NCBI GenBank assembly: GCA_030431525.1
Contig: JAUIJC010000004.1
Coordinates: forward strand, 1 to 64,000
Direction: 5' to 3'
Origin: Bacteroidia bacterium
Lineage (GTDB): Bacteria; Bacteroidota; Bacteroidia; Cytophagales; JAAEPT01
Length of the DNA stretch: 64,000 nt
Shown here: in pieces, positions 49,920-59,506 of the stretch
Layout: each line of letters opens with the position of its first letter
How positions within the stretch are numbered: the first letter of the stretch is position 1
Program-made: the position numbers and the translations under genes
Notes under the pieces: model-generated
The model's input: the letters and a program-made list of their open reading frames with translations, nothing else
Told to the model about the DNA's origin: nothing
Databases searched by the model: none

Positions 49920-50957
49920 ATGCTGAGCTTCCAACGATTTGGCCGATACACCGTGTTTGCGGTTTATTTTCTGATTTTGGTAGGTGGTATTGTCCGAAGT
50001 ACGGGCGCAGGCATGGGTTGTCCGGATTGGCCTTTGTGTTTTGGAGAGGTGATTCCTCCGACGGATGAGTCCCAGCTTCCAGCCAATTATGCCGATAAGT
50101 TATTGGATAAGCGGAAAGAGAAGAATGAGAACTTGGTGGCGACACTAGATCGAATGGGCTTGTCGGATATGCTGGAATCACGTCCAGATCATGATTTAGA
50201 CGAGAAGATATTTTTTAGCGTTGAGAAGGCTTGGATCGAGTACCTCAACCGTTTGACGGGTGTGGTGATTGGTATTTTTGTGTTTGGCACCTTGTTGCTC
50301 TCCTTTAAGTATTTCAAAAAAGATAAACTGCTGATTTTCCTGAGCTTCTTGGCTTTTGCGCTTGTGGGCGTCGAAGGCTGGTTGGGTTCGTTGGTGGTTT
50401 CTTCCAACTTATTGCCGGGCATGATTTCCGTTCATATGCTCTTGGCCTTGGTCATTGTTCTTATCCTGATTTATGCAGTTACCCGCTCAGAAGGTCTTCC
50501 ACGACTGTTGTTGGTGGGCTCGCGAAGAACGCTGAATCTCGTCCTTCTTTTTGCACTTGGGTTGATGTTCGTCCAGTTGCTTCTTGGCATTGAGGTGCGC
50601 GAGTTGATGGATGTGGTGCAACGCCAAATGGGCGTGGAGAAAAGGATGGAATGGGTGAGCAACTTGGGTAATGATTTCTTGGTACACCGCAGTTTCTCGT
50701 GGGCATTGGTTATTGCTCACGTTGCGCTGTTGTATCTCTTACGCAAGGAAGGAAAAGCATTGAGATCATCCTTTGTTTGGTTGTTTGTGTTGGTGATGAT
50801 TGAGGTGGTGGCAGGAATCGGAATGGCCTATTTTGGTGTGCCGGGATTCCTTCAGCCAGTTCACTTGTTGGTGGCCACTATGATTATCGGCCTGCAGTTC
50901 TATTTGCTTCTGAAGTTGAATCCAAGTTGGTTGGGGCGTCGGATGCGATTGGCTTAA
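49920..50957 (+). CDS. ctaA: Haem A synthase (COX15/CtaA family)
   Basis: 345 residues with eight membrane helices. The first periplasmic loop contains G-G-I-V-R-S-T-G-A-G-M-G-C-P-D-W-P-L-C-F-G with the disulfide cysteine pair, and E-Y-L-N-R-L-T-G-V-V has a haem-ligand environment; H-M-L-L-A and H-R-S-F-S-W provide histidines. The loop between helices 1 and 2 is long and charged. It oxidises haem O to haem A for the oxidase. It is the first gene of the second oxidase cluster. Confidence 0.92.
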   Translation: MLSFQRFGRYTVFAVYFLILVGGIVRSTGAGMGCPDWPLCFGEVIPPTDESQLPANYADKLLDKRKEKNENLVATLDRMGLSDMLESRPDHDLDEKIFFSVEKAWIEYLNRLTGVVIGIFVFGTLLLSFKYFKKDKLLIFLSFLAFALVGVEGWLGSLVVSSNLLPGMISVHMLLALVIVLILIYAVTRSEGLPRLLLVGSRRTLNLVLLFALGLMFVQLLLGIEVRELMDVVQRQMGVEKRMEWVSNLGNDFLVHRSFSWALVIAHVALLYLLRKEGKALRSSFVWLFVLVMIEVVAGIGMAYFGVPGFLQPVHLLVATMIIGLQFYLLLKLNPSWLGRRMRLA

Positions 50958-51010
50958 GTGCTTGATTTGGGAGAAAGGAAGCCCTACGGGGCTGAGTAGC
51001 TTGATTGAGA

Positions 51011-51916
51011 ATGAGTATGATTACTGATAAGTATCTAGATAATGCCGAGGAGACTTCAAGGTCGTTTAGTCTTCGTCCTTATATCCAGTTGCTAAAGTTG
51101 AGGCTTTCCTTAACGGTGGCGCTTTCTGGTGCTGTAGCTTATCTCTTTGCTTCGGATTTTCAGACCGTGGATTGGTCGCTGTTTTCTCTCTTTATTTTGG
51201 GAGGACTTTTGGTGACAGGATCTGCAAATATCATCAACCAGCTTTTTGAGGTGGAGTACGACAAGCTGATGAAGCGGACAATGAACCGTCCGTTGCCTTC
51301 AGGTACCTTGTCCAGAAAAGAAGCTTTGGTTTATTGTGTGTTCCTCGGAATTGCAGGGACATTTATACACCTCTATTACTTTAATGCCCTTACGGCTGGC
51401 TTGTCCTTGCTATCATTGGTGCTTTATGGCTTTGTCTATACGCCAATGAAGCGTATGGGCCCTGTCTCTGTTTTTGTTGGGGCTTTTCCGGGTGCATTGC
51501 CTTTGCTGATTGGTTGGGCTGCCGTGATGAACAATATTGGCTTTGAGGCCTTGTTGCTGTTCGGTATTCAGTTTATGTGGCAGTTCCCGCATTTCTGGGC
51601 AATCGCTTGGGTTGGGGGAGAGGATTATGAAAAGGCTGGATTCAGAATGTTACCAAGTTCCAGTGGTGAAAAACTGAATGCCTTGTTCATTTTCGCTTAT
51701 GCCGTATTCCTGCTATTTGTGAGTCTATTGCCTTCTATGTTTAACCTTGTTGGTTGGACAGGTGGTTTGGTGGTCGCCATTATTGGTTTACTCTTCGTAA
51801 TTCCGACAGTTTTATTGTTGGAACGCCGTGATCGCCGTTCTGCATTAATGGTGATGTTCGCTTCATTCCTTTATTTGCCAGTGGTGTTGATTACTTGCTT
51901 GGTGGATAAAGTGTAA
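51011..51916 (+). CDS. ctaB: Protohaem IX farnesyltransferase (haem O synthase)
   Basis: 301 residues, UbiA family, eight to nine helices. The prenyl-diphosphate motif is N-I-I-N-Q-L-F-E-V-E-Y-D and M-K-R-T-M-N-R-P-L-P, with a second acidic site near D-Y-E-K-A-G-F-R-M. The ATG at 51011 is used; an in-frame TTG at 51005 is open. Makes haem O, the substrate of CtaA. Confidence 0.94.
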   Translation: MSMITDKYLDNAEETSRSFSLRPYIQLLKLRLSLTVALSGAVAYLFASDFQTVDWSLFSLFILGGLLVTGSANIINQLFEVEYDKLMKRTMNRPLPSGTLSRKEALVYCVFLGIAGTFIHLYYFNALTAGLSLLSLVLYGFVYTPMKRMGPVSVFVGAFPGALPLLIGWAAVMNNIGFEALLLFGIQFMWQFPHFWAIAWVGGEDYEKAGFRMLPSSSGEKLNALFIFAYAVFLLFVSLLPSMFNLVGWTGGLVVAIIGLLFVIPTVLLLERRDRRSALMVMFASFLYLPVVLITCLVDKV

Positions 51917-51993
51917 GCAGTTAACAGGTATCAGTTAACAGTTATCAAGCTGTTGGTCATAAATTCTAATGTCCTAATTCATATCTCTATAAA

Positions 51994-52632
51994 ATGATTA
52001 CCCTTAATAAACAGCAAAACGAGTCGGTTGCCTACGGCGAACCGTTGCAGGCCAATGAGCATGCAAACATGCTGGTCAATCCAAAGAAGTTTATTCTTTG
52101 GTTGTTTATCGGAACGATTGTGATGCTCTTCGCAGCTTTCACCAGTGCCTACATCGTGAAAAAGGATGGTGGAACAGGTTGGAGTGCTTTTGAATTGCCA
52201 CATACCCAGTTCTTAACCAGTACAATCATTGTTGTGCTGAGTAGTGTGACAATGCAGATGGCTTATTTCTCTGGAAAAAAGGGGAACATGAAGGGCGTGA
52301 AGTTAGCCTTGTTCTCAACATTTGTCTTGTCCGTTGGCTTCTTGGCTTCCCAGTGGTCTGCCTTCGTGGAATTGCAGGAACGCACTTATCCAATCTTCTT
52401 TGGAGGGGCTGGAAGTAACAACGCTGGAGAGTTCCTTTATGCCTTGGCAGGAATCCACGCTGCCCACATTGTGATGGGGGTTGGCTTCTTGATTTATGCC
52501 TTGGTAATTGCCGCAAAGAAAATCAATCAATCGAGAATGGTTCTTAATTTGGAAATGTGTGGCACATTTTGGCATTTTCTTGGTGGACTTTGGCTGTATT
52601 TATACATATTTTTGACGGTCAATCACGCTTGA
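51994..52632 (+). CDS. Cytochrome c oxidase subunit III-like protein (first copy)
   Basis: 212 residues, five membrane helices, with the subunit III fold (I-H-A-A-H-I-V-M-G-V and W-H-F-L-G-G-L-W-L-Y-L at the C-terminus). It is one of two subunit III-like proteins in tandem, the shorter of the two. This tandem arrangement is known in Bacteroidota oxidase loci. Confidence 0.9.
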   Translation: MITLNKQQNESVAYGEPLQANEHANMLVNPKKFILWLFIGTIVMLFAAFTSAYIVKKDGGTGWSAFELPHTQFLTSTIIVVLSSVTMQMAYFSGKKGNMKGVKLALFSTFVLSVGFLASQWSAFVELQERTYPIFFGGAGSNNAGEFLYALAGIHAAHIVMGVGFLIYALVIAAKKINQSRMVLNLEMCGTFWHFLGGLWLYLYIFLTVNHA

Positions 52633-52801
52633 TAGACCCTTGATAAAAGGCGCTGGCGAGCTTTTTAAGCGCAACTTGCTTGTAATGAGGGAGTTGTTAT
52701 CGAAAGGCTCGGTGGGTTGGAAATTGAGGAGCAAATAAAGCTTGAATTATCTCGGTAAAAGCTGGGGTAATCGCAACCAATTGTTAAAACTGTTTGATTT
52801 T

Positions 52802-53545
52802 ATGGCTGCTGATATTGCGCTTGACAAAACAGAGGAAAAAGACCTGTGGGGTGGTGGTGCTGCTCCAATGAAGGCAAGCTACGGCAAGTTGATGATGTGG
52901 TTCTTCCTCGTCTCCGATGCCTTCACGTTCACTGGCTTCTTGTTGGCCTACGGTTTCGCCCGTTTCCGCCACGTTCCAGCAAACTACTTTGATGTTGAAT
53001 GGCCTAACCCAGACCACGTCTTTAACGCATTCCCGTTTATGGATGTGTTTGGTGTCACTGCGGCACCGTTGGTGTTTGTGGGTATCATGACATTTATCCT
53101 GATTCTTTCGTCTGTAACCATGGTATTGGCCGTGGAGGCAGGAAAGCGAATGGATAAGCAGGCTGTTGAAAAATACATGTTGTGGACCATCATTGGTGGT
53201 ATCGTTTTCTTGGGCTGTCAGGCTTGGGAGTGGACTCACTTTATCCACGGTACTGCTGAAGGTTCTGCTTTTGAGCTACCAGGAATCGGTAAAATCTTTG
53301 GTGCCGACTTGCACCAAAACCAGTATGGACCTCCTGCTTTCGCTGATTACTTCTTCTTCATCACAGGCTTCCACGGTACTCACGTACTCTCTGGTGTGAT
53401 TTTGAACTTGGTGATCTACAATAACGTAGCTATCGGTACTTACCAGAAGCGTGGTCACTACGAAATGATTGAGAAGGTAGGTCTCTACTGGCACTTTGTA
53501 GACCTTGTTTGGGTATTCGTATTTACCTTCTTCTACCTCGTTTAA
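52802..53545 (+). CDS. coxC: Cytochrome c oxidase subunit III (second copy)
   Basis: 247 residues, seven helices, with G-F-H-G-T-H-V-L-S-G-V and Y-W-H-F-V-D-L-V-W-V-F-V-F-T-F-F-Y-L of subunit III. I use the ATG at 52802; the open frame reaches back to a TTG at 52742, but that adds a segment unlike a subunit III start. Structural core subunit near CoxA. Confidence 0.93.
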   Translation: MAADIALDKTEEKDLWGGGAAPMKASYGKLMMWFFLVSDAFTFTGFLLAYGFARFRHVPANYFDVEWPNPDHVFNAFPFMDVFGVTAAPLVFVGIMTFILILSSVTMVLAVEAGKRMDKQAVEKYMLWTIIGGIVFLGCQAWEWTHFIHGTAEGSAFELPGIGKIFGADLHQNQYGPPAFADYFFFITGFHGTHVLSGVILNLVIYNNVAIGTYQKRGHYEMIEKVGLYWHFVDLVWVFVFTFFYLV

Positions 53546-53551
53546 AGTATT

Positions 53552-53610
53552 ATGTATTAAGTACAATGTATTATGATGTTTACTATCATGATACATTGTA
53601 CTTAATACAT
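53552..53610. repeat. Long hairpin between coxC and the subunit IV gene
   Basis: Two 26-nt arms (53552-53577 and 53585-53610) match as inverted complements at 25 of 26 positions, with a 7-nt loop. There is no T-run on the plus strand, so it is more likely an mRNA-stability or repeat element than a terminator. Confidence 0.88.
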
Positions 53611-53644
53611 TGTACATAACATTGTACTCCAAAAGTCTTTTAAA

Positions 53645-53989
53645 ATGGCAGCATATAACGAATTTCCTCATCACGAGGTAACTCCAGCTAATCCAAAACT
53701 CATTGCCAACATCTGGAAGGTAACAGGGATTTTGGCCTTGGTGACAGCCGTTGAATTTGCTTTGGCTTTCGCTTTTCCAGAGAAGCCAGAGTGGTTGATT
53801 CTTACTTACATCGTTTTGACCTTGGTGAAGGCCTTCTTCATTGTGGCTGAATTCATGCACTTGGGGCATGAGCAAAAATCTTTGATCTATTCCATTCTTC
53901 TTCCATTGGGACTCCTCTTTTGGGGTATTCTTGCGATGTTGATGGAGGCCGATGCAATTTATAATGCCATCATAGGTTGGTGGAATTAA
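53645..53989 (+). CDS. coxD: Cytochrome c oxidase subunit IV family protein
   Basis: 114 residues, three membrane helices (about 22-43, 50-72, 80-103), with V-E-F-A-L-A-F and K-A-F-F-I-V-A-E-F-M-H-L of the small bacterial subunit IV. Last structural oxidase subunit in this cluster. Confidence 0.88.
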   Translation: MAAYNEFPHHEVTPANPKLIANIWKVTGILALVTAVEFALAFAFPEKPEWLILTYIVLTLVKAFFIVAEFMHLGHEQKSLIYSILLPLGLLFWGILAMLMEADAIYNAIIGWWN

Positions 53990-54012
53990 GCTGAGGCGCT
54001 AAGTATTTAAAG

Positions 54013-54045
54013 AAAGTCGAGGGTGTAAACCTTCGACTTTTTTTG
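54013..54045 (+). terminator. Terminator after the subunit IV gene
   Basis: An 8-bp stem (54013-54020 with 54033-54040) and a run of seven T; it separates the structural genes from the SCO-like gene. Confidence 0.88.
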
Positions 54046-54070
54046 TGGGCAAAAAGTATAGCGAAAGCAC

Positions 54071-54742
54071 ATGAAGGGTAAGTTGATTAAGTTTTCGATT
54101 CTGGGCGTGTTGTTGGGCATTCCTGTAATTCTCCTGTTTTTGGTGGATAAGGCTGCCATCGAAGGAGAGAAGCCGTTGTGGTTGAAAGTCTATCACCCCG
54201 TTGGAACGGAGGAAAAGACAGTAGATGGAAAATCGGTAGTGGATACGATTTTCCACAAGGTTCCTGTCTTTGAATTGACTGATCAAGAAGGGAAGCCTTT
54301 CAACAGTGAGCAACTGGCTGGGAAAATCTATGTCGCTGATTTTATTTATACCGAGCGACAAGCAATCACTCAAGCCATGTGTTCCGAATACCTACATCTT
54401 CAGGAGACTTTTTCCAAGGACGACAAGGTGCGTTTGGTGTCCTTTACGCTTTCCCAAGAGCACGATTCTCTTGAAGTGATGCAATCCTTCGCCAACGATT
54501 ATGGAGCGAATCCAGCCAAATGGTCTTTGTTGGGCGGAGATAGGGAAAAGGCTTTTCAGTTGATGCAGGAAGGCTACAAAGCCCAAGCCACCAAAGAGAC
54601 GGGAGTGAATGGCATGATGGTTTTGGTGGACAGAAAAGGGCAAATTCGTGGGTATTACAACGTGAAAGACCCAAAGGAAATGACTCGTTTGGAAACGGAA
54701 ATTCGAGTTTTATTGGAGTTAGCCAAACAGGGTAGGGACTAA
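54071..54742 (+). CDS. SCO-family protein lacking the copper ligands
   Basis: 223 residues. N-terminal anchor helix (about 7-25) and a thioredoxin-like SCO domain (F-E-L-T-D-Q-E-G-K-P, G-K-I-Y-V-A-D-F, then L-V-D-R-K-G-Q-I-R-G-Y-Y). In copper-binding SCO proteins, the strand after V-A-D-F is followed by T-C-x-x-x-C-P; here residues 91-104 read F-I-Y-T-E-R-Q-A-I-T-Q-A-M-C with no C-x3-C. The distal ligand histidine is replaced in T-G-V-N-G-M-M-V-L-V-D. It may have lost copper delivery, or work as a partner protein. Confidence 0.88.
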   Translation: MKGKLIKFSILGVLLGIPVILLFLVDKAAIEGEKPLWLKVYHPVGTEEKTVDGKSVVDTIFHKVPVFELTDQEGKPFNSEQLAGKIYVADFIYTERQAITQAMCSEYLHLQETFSKDDKVRLVSFTLSQEHDSLEVMQSFANDYGANPAKWSLLGGDREKAFQLMQEGYKAQATKETGVNGMMVLVDRKGQIRGYYNVKDPKEMTRLETEIRVLLELAKQGRD

Positions 54743-54797
54743 CCGTCTAATCCCTTGAAGCTAAAAATGATGCGGAGTCCAGTTTCTTGAAAAGCCG

Positions 54798-54805
54798 TAT
54801 CTTTG
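54798..54805 (+). promoter_or_regulatory. -7 box for the DUF420 gene
   Basis: TATCTTTG matches TAnnTTTG, 26 nt before the ATG. The -33 region is not a clear TTTG. Confidence 0.55.
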
Positions 54806-54830
54806 CAGATAAATATTACCTGAACATATT

Positions 54831-55379
54831 ATGAGCGCACCAGCCTTGACACAGAAGAATGACAAGCTTTATTTGACCATCATTGGAGTCTTGTCCGTAG
54901 TGGTTCCCGTATTGGTAGCGGTTTTCCTATACCTTCCTGAGTTCTTCAAGATTTCCGATGGAGACTTCAGCTTTTTGCCACATTTGAATGCGATGCTCAA
55001 CAGCGCCACTGCGCTCTGTCTGATTGCTGGATATTATTTCGTGAAGAAGGGAAATCAAGCGGCTCACAAAACGGCCATGTACACGGCCTTTTCCTTGTCA
55101 GCGCTTTTCTTGGTGTCTTATGTGATTTATCACTCACAAGGAAATCACACTTTGCACCCGAAGGATAACCCTTTGCATACGCTATATATCGTATTGTTGA
55201 TTTCACATATTATCCTTTCAGCGATTGTTCTTCCATTGGTGCTTTCATCCATCTATTTTGCTGTGACGAACCGTTTGGAAAAACACCGCAAGATTGTGAA
55301 GTGGTCTTGGCCAGTTTGGTTGTATGTAGCCGTTTCTGGTGTGGCGGTTTATGCCATGATTAGCCCGTATTACGTGTAA
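54831..55379 (+). CDS. DUF420 (CtaM-like) membrane protein
   Basis: 182 residues with five membrane helices and the family histidines (L-P-H-L-N-A, Y-H-S-Q-G-N, H-T-L-Y-I-V, L-I-S-H-I-I-L, E-K-H-R-K-I-V-K-W-S-W-P). DUF420/CtaM proteins are needed for assembly of haem-copper oxidases in Firmicutes. The oxidase neighbourhood supports this role. Confidence 0.88.
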   Translation: MSAPALTQKNDKLYLTIIGVLSVVVPVLVAVFLYLPEFFKISDGDFSFLPHLNAMLNSATALCLIAGYYFVKKGNQAAHKTAMYTAFSLSALFLVSYVIYHSQGNHTLHPKDNPLHTLYIVLLISHIILSAIVLPLVLSSIYFAVTNRLEKHRKIVKWSWPVWLYVAVSGVAVYAMISPYYV

Positions 55380-55412
55380 TTCCAACAACCAAACTCCTCA
55401 AACTGAATAGTC

Positions 55413-55667
55413 ATGAAGAAGTTTCTTGGGATTCTATTTCTTTGGATTTTTTCCATGGTGGATGTGCTCGCCCAATGCGCCATGTGCGGAAAAGTGGCCG
55501 AGCAAAACGCCAGTGACAAGGCCTTAACCGAGGGCATCAACGGAGGAATTCTTTGGTTGATGGCCTTTCCTTATGTTTTGATGGGCTTGGCGGGGTATTT
55601 TTTGTGGAAGGCCTATAAACGCAAACAGGCAAAGAAATTGGTAGAAGTTCAATTGGACAGAGATTGA
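55413..55667 (+). CDS. Small membrane protein with an A-Q-C-A-M-C motif
   Basis: 84 residues: signal-like helix (5-21), A-Q-C-A-M-C-G-K just after it, and a second helix (about 43-66). I recall similar small proteins in Bacteroidota oxidase loci. The cysteine pair after the signal could bind copper or haem, which is inference. Confidence 0.75.
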   Translation: MKKFLGILFLWIFSMVDVLAQCAMCGKVAEQNASDKALTEGINGGILWLMAFPYVLMGLAGYFLWKAYKRKQAKKLVEVQLDRD

Positions 55668-55676
55668 CGACTAAGT

Positions 55677-55723
55677 AAAAGAGAAATAATACCCAGCGTG
55701 ATTCAGGTTATTATTTCTCTTTT
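55677..55723. terminator. Terminator after the oxidase assembly genes
   Basis: A 14-bp stem (AAAAGAGAAATAAT at 55677-55690 with its complement at 55710-55723). The T-rich 3' arm serves as the U-tract. Confidence 0.8.
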
Positions 55724-55740
55724 GCAAAACACCTATTGCT

Positions 55741-58700
55741 TTGGGAGTATTAAAAAGGAAAATGATCTGGGCCGTGATGGCCCTTTTCTTTTTGGCGTTG
55801 GCCTTTTTCTGGAAATGGCATTTTTTGAGTCCAGAAAAGCGTGAGGCCAATGTCCATGTGCATTTGTTGGCCTATGTTCAGGAAGTAAGGGAGCGCATCG
55901 AGCTGTTTTCTGATCAGATGGAGAGCGATGCTGATGTGTTGGCGGAACGCCTGTGTCGGGAGGGGAGTGTAAACACTAATTACAGCGACCTTACGTTGGA
56001 TAGTCCTTTTCCTTACATGGTTTACCAAGAAGGTGAACCTGTTTTTTGGTCCGATTTCCACTACCATTTCAAACTTTCCAAGGAGCAAGAAGAAGGCTGG
56101 CGTTTGGAGAGGCAGCGCAATGGCCTTTTTTGGGTGTACCAAAAACCAATTTCTTGTGGCCGAGAGGAATGTGATATCGTTTTTTTGCTTCCCTTGGAGT
56201 TGCAATACGACTTGGAGAATGCCTATCTGCATTCAGGACCTAATGAGAAGGTTTTTGAGGGCATCGACTTAAAATTGACCCAATACCCACAAGCTGGTAG
56301 TGAGGTGATCTCCCTGAGGGAAAAGGTCCTCCTTTATTTGACTCTGAGCTCAGGTCAACGCCTTGATCAGTTGTTGGTGAATACTTGGCTGCTTTTTTTG
56401 GGGCTAAGCTGGTTTAGTTTGGGTGTTTGGGTGTGGATGGTCTTTTATGAGTGGAAAAAGAAGAAACAACCATTCTGGGCTTTATGCTTGTTAGCTGTCT
56501 TCCTGTTTGGGACCAGAGCCTTGATGTTGGCGACCACCTTTCCGATTGTCTTTGTGGACTGGGAGCTGTTCAACCCTGTTTTTTATGCCTCATCAAACAT
56601 CTTCCCATCCTTCGGTGACTTGTTATTAAATGTCCTGTGCTTGGCGATTTGGCTGATATGTTTTTATCAATTGTTGCCGAGCTCGTACATGTATCGCTCA
56701 CTGAAAGTCATTAAAGGGAGCCAAAATGTTTTCTGGGCTTTGGCGCTGACGATTATTGGCTTTGCCTCGTTCATGAATACCTTTTGGTTGTTGAATAGTT
56801 TCTATTTCAACTCCCAATGGGATTTTGATATCACCTCCAATATTGAGTGGGACCGCTATAAGGTGGTGTACTTTGGCGTGTTGGGCTTGGTGGCCTTGAT
56901 GTTCTTTTTGGTGAACCATTTGGTGCTAAAGCTGTTGGAGGCTTTGCGTCAGAATAACCTCAAGTATATCACTTGGATTTTGGCTCCAGTGTCCGTCTGT
57001 GTAGGGGCGCTTAACTTCTTTATGGATGCGGAGTACTTTTTTCTTGTCTTCGTTTATGCCCTGTTCATGGGATTGAGCCTTCAGGCTGGTTACTACAAGG
57101 AGCTCACAAGATTCCGTTATCGTCATTACCTCTATTTGTTGTTCTACCTCATCATTTTCTCATTGATTGGGGCAAGTGCCGTGGAGGAACATACGTGGTT
57201 CAGACAGCGCCTTGAGAAGCGTCGATTTGCTGAGGAGGTTTTTGCACATAATGACCTTCAGGGAGAATACCTTTTGGATGAGGTTTCCAACCAAATTGCC
57301 GAGGATCCATTTGTCCGAAGGATATTCTATACGCCATGGAATGATGGATCGCTTGCTCGCGATAAAATCCGCAGGGTTTATCTGGGCAACTACTTTGAGA
57401 AGTATAACGTGAAGGTTGGCCTCTTTGGGCAGGATGGATATCCTTTGTCTGGAAATGGGCTGGAAGGGAGTTATGCTGATTTGAGGAGGAAGTTTGCCAA
57501 GGAAAAATGGGCCACAAGCCATAAGAACCTTTTCTTCCTGAATAGCTACAGGGAGGATTTCCAGAGTAGGTATTACAAGTTTATCCCGATTGTCCGCCAT
57601 GGGATGTCATTGGGCTATGTCGTACTGGAATTGATTCCACAAAAGATTACGGCTAACAGTGTTTTCCCACGTCTTTTGCGGGATAGCAAACTCTTAGATC
57701 CATCGGAATTAGCACGTTACAACTATGGCGTGTATCGAAATGGCGGGTTTGAATACAGTTATGGCACCTTCCATTACGAGGAACAGGGGTTCTTGGAAAA
57801 CCTTACCGCGGAAGTGAGTGAGGGGCTTGCTTGGGGGCATTTCCGAGAGGATAACTATTTGCATGAATTGGTGAAAGGCCCGAACCAAGTCTGGGTGGTA
57901 GTTTCCACACCTGGTAACAGGTGGCGGGTATTCTCAAGCAATTTTTCCCTGTTATTCTTGGTCATGCTCTTCCTCACTTTCGTGATGGTATTGAGCAATC
58001 AGTTCGTCCACAGGTATTATAACCGAAGGATGACCTTCTCGCTGAAGATTCAGATTTACCTCAACATTGCGTATTTCTTGCCCTTGTTGATAATCAGTTT
58101 GGTGACGATGAAGGTGGTGAGCTCCATTTATCAGAAGGAGGTCATTTTTAATTTCCAGCAACGCGCCGAGCGCTTGAAAGGAAACCTGATTCCAACCTTG
58201 GAAGCCTACGGAGAAGACGATCTTTCGAAATCGTCCTTGCGGGCGGAGCTGAACCGTCTGGCTCGCTATTCAGAGTCTGATCTGAACTTGTATGACACCA
58301 AGGGTCGCCTTATTCTTTCCAGCCAGCCATTGATTTATGAGACGCATTTGATGGCAGACCTGATGAACCCGAAGGTGTTGTCCGAGGTGTTTGAGCAACG
58401 CAAGAACTTTGTGTTGGTGAATGAGAAAGTTGGGGGCTTCCAGTTCAATGCGGTTTATGTTCGTTTGATGGCCCGCGACTCAGGAGAGTTATTGGGAGTT
58501 TTGAGCATTCCTTTCTTCAATTCTAAGGAGGAATTGAAGGAGAATGAGATTCGGGTGCTGACTACTATTCTGAATATTTTCACAGCCGTATTCCTATTAA
58601 TTTTTGTGCTGTCTTTCTTCTCGTTTAAGAACCTGACGAATCCTCTGACTATTATTTCTGATGGTTTGAAACAGATGACCTTGGGCAAGAACGAAAAGCT

Positions 58701-59475
58701 GTTCTGGGAAGCTGAGGATGAGATTGGATTGTTGGTTGATGAGTACAACCGAATGCTGGATAAGCTTGAAGAAAGTAAGAAGGCATTGGCGAGGACGGAG
58801 AAAGAAAGTGCTTGGCAGGAAATGGCCAAGCAGGTAGCGCATGAAATCAAAAACCCACTGACGCCAATGAAGCTTAAGTTGCAGTTCTTGCAACGGGTGA
58901 TTGATGGCGATGATCCTAAAAGCCAAAAAATCAGGGATTCCTTGGAGGCACTCTTGGTACAGGTGGATGCACTGAGTGACATTGCTACCTCGTTCTCATC
59001 CTTTGCGGTGATGCCAATTCCAGAAAAGGAACGTTTTAATTTGACGCAGGTGGTGCGCCATGTGGGAAGCATTTATGAGGACCACAAAGACATGGAACTT
59101 TCCATAGAGATTCCAGAGGAGGAGTTGTATGTGGTGGGTGACGAGAAACTCACAAGTGGCATTTTGACCAACCTTATTTTGAATGGAATGCAGGCAAAAT
59201 CCTCTGAAGGATTGCCTCAGATTTTGTTGGCCTTGAGGCGGGTTGGAGAACAAACTGTTCAGTTGGAAGTCAAGGATGATGGAGACGGAATTCCAGAGAA
59301 TATCCGCCATAAGGTCTTCTTGCCAAACTTTACCACCAAGTTCACAGGCTCAGGCATTGGTTTGGCACTTGCCAAGCGAGGCATTGAGAATGCTGAAGGT
59401 AAGATTTGGTTTGAAACTGAGGAGGGAGTAGGTACAAGCTTCTTTATTGAGCTCCCATTGGCGGAGAAGGAATAA
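55741..59475 (+). CDS. Very large membrane sensor histidine kinase (NtrY-like catalytic end)
   Basis: 1244 residues. One N-terminal helix, a sensor stretch of about 180 residues, a group of seven to eight helices (about 210-480), a second extracytoplasmic domain (about 490-730), another helix, a third sensor domain (about 790-940), a helix, then HAMP (about 965-1015), the phosphoacceptor H1034 in A-H-E-I-K-N-P-L-T-P-M-K, and an ATPase with N-G-M-Q-A, D-D-G-D-G-I-P and G-S-G-I-G-L-A-L. No response regulator gene is next to it. The open frame begins at a TTG; the ATG at 55762 is a likely alternative. Confidence 0.88.
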   Translation: MGVLKRKMIWAVMALFFLALAFFWKWHFLSPEKREANVHVHLLAYVQEVRERIELFSDQMESDADVLAERLCREGSVNTNYSDLTLDSPFPYMVYQEGEPVFWSDFHYHFKLSKEQEEGWRLERQRNGLFWVYQKPISCGREECDIVFLLPLELQYDLENAYLHSGPNEKVFEGIDLKLTQYPQAGSEVISLREKVLLYLTLSSGQRLDQLLVNTWLLFLGLSWFSLGVWVWMVFYEWKKKKQPFWALCLLAVFLFGTRALMLATTFPIVFVDWELFNPVFYASSNIFPSFGDLLLNVLCLAIWLICFYQLLPSSYMYRSLKVIKGSQNVFWALALTIIGFASFMNTFWLLNSFYFNSQWDFDITSNIEWDRYKVVYFGVLGLVALMFFLVNHLVLKLLEALRQNNLKYITWILAPVSVCVGALNFFMDAEYFFLVFVYALFMGLSLQAGYYKELTRFRYRHYLYLLFYLIIFSLIGASAVEEHTWFRQRLEKRRFAEEVFAHNDLQGEYLLDEVSNQIAEDPFVRRIFYTPWNDGSLARDKIRRVYLGNYFEKYNVKVGLFGQDGYPLSGNGLEGSYADLRRKFAKEKWATSHKNLFFLNSYREDFQSRYYKFIPIVRHGMSLGYVVLELIPQKITANSVFPRLLRDSKLLDPSELARYNYGVYRNGGFEYSYGTFHYEEQGFLENLTAEVSEGLAWGHFREDNYLHELVKGPNQVWVVVSTPGNRWRVFSSNFSLLFLVMLFLTFVMVLSNQFVHRYYNRRMTFSLKIQIYLNIAYFLPLLIISLVTMKVVSSIYQKEVIFNFQQRAERLKGNLIPTLEAYGEDDLSKSSLRAELNRLARYSESDLNLYDTKGRLILSSQPLIYETHLMADLMNPKVLSEVFEQRKNFVLVNEKVGGFQFNAVYVRLMARDSGELLGVLSIPFFNSKEELKENEIRVLTTILNIFTAVFLLIFVLSFFSFKNLTNPLTIISDGLKQMTLGKNEKLFWEAEDEIGLLVDEYNRMLDKLEESKKALARTEKESAWQEMAKQVAHEIKNPLTPMKLKLQFLQRVIDGDDPKSQKIRDSLEALLVQVDALSDIATSFSSFAVMPIPEKERFNLTQVVRHVGSIYEDHKDMELSIEIPEEELYVVGDEKLTSGILTNLILNGMQAKSSEGLPQILLALRRVGEQTVQLEVKDDGDGIPENIRHKVFLPNFTTKFTGSGIGLALAKRGIENAEGKIWFETEEGVGTSFFIELPLAEKE

Positions 59476-59506
59476 CAGTCTAAAATTGTCTGTAAGTACT
59501 CTTGAG

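Noticed and set aside
52742-52801. Extended N-terminus of the second subunit III from a TTG
   Set aside because: The added 20 residues are polar and unlike subunit III; the ATG at 52802 gives the usual opening.
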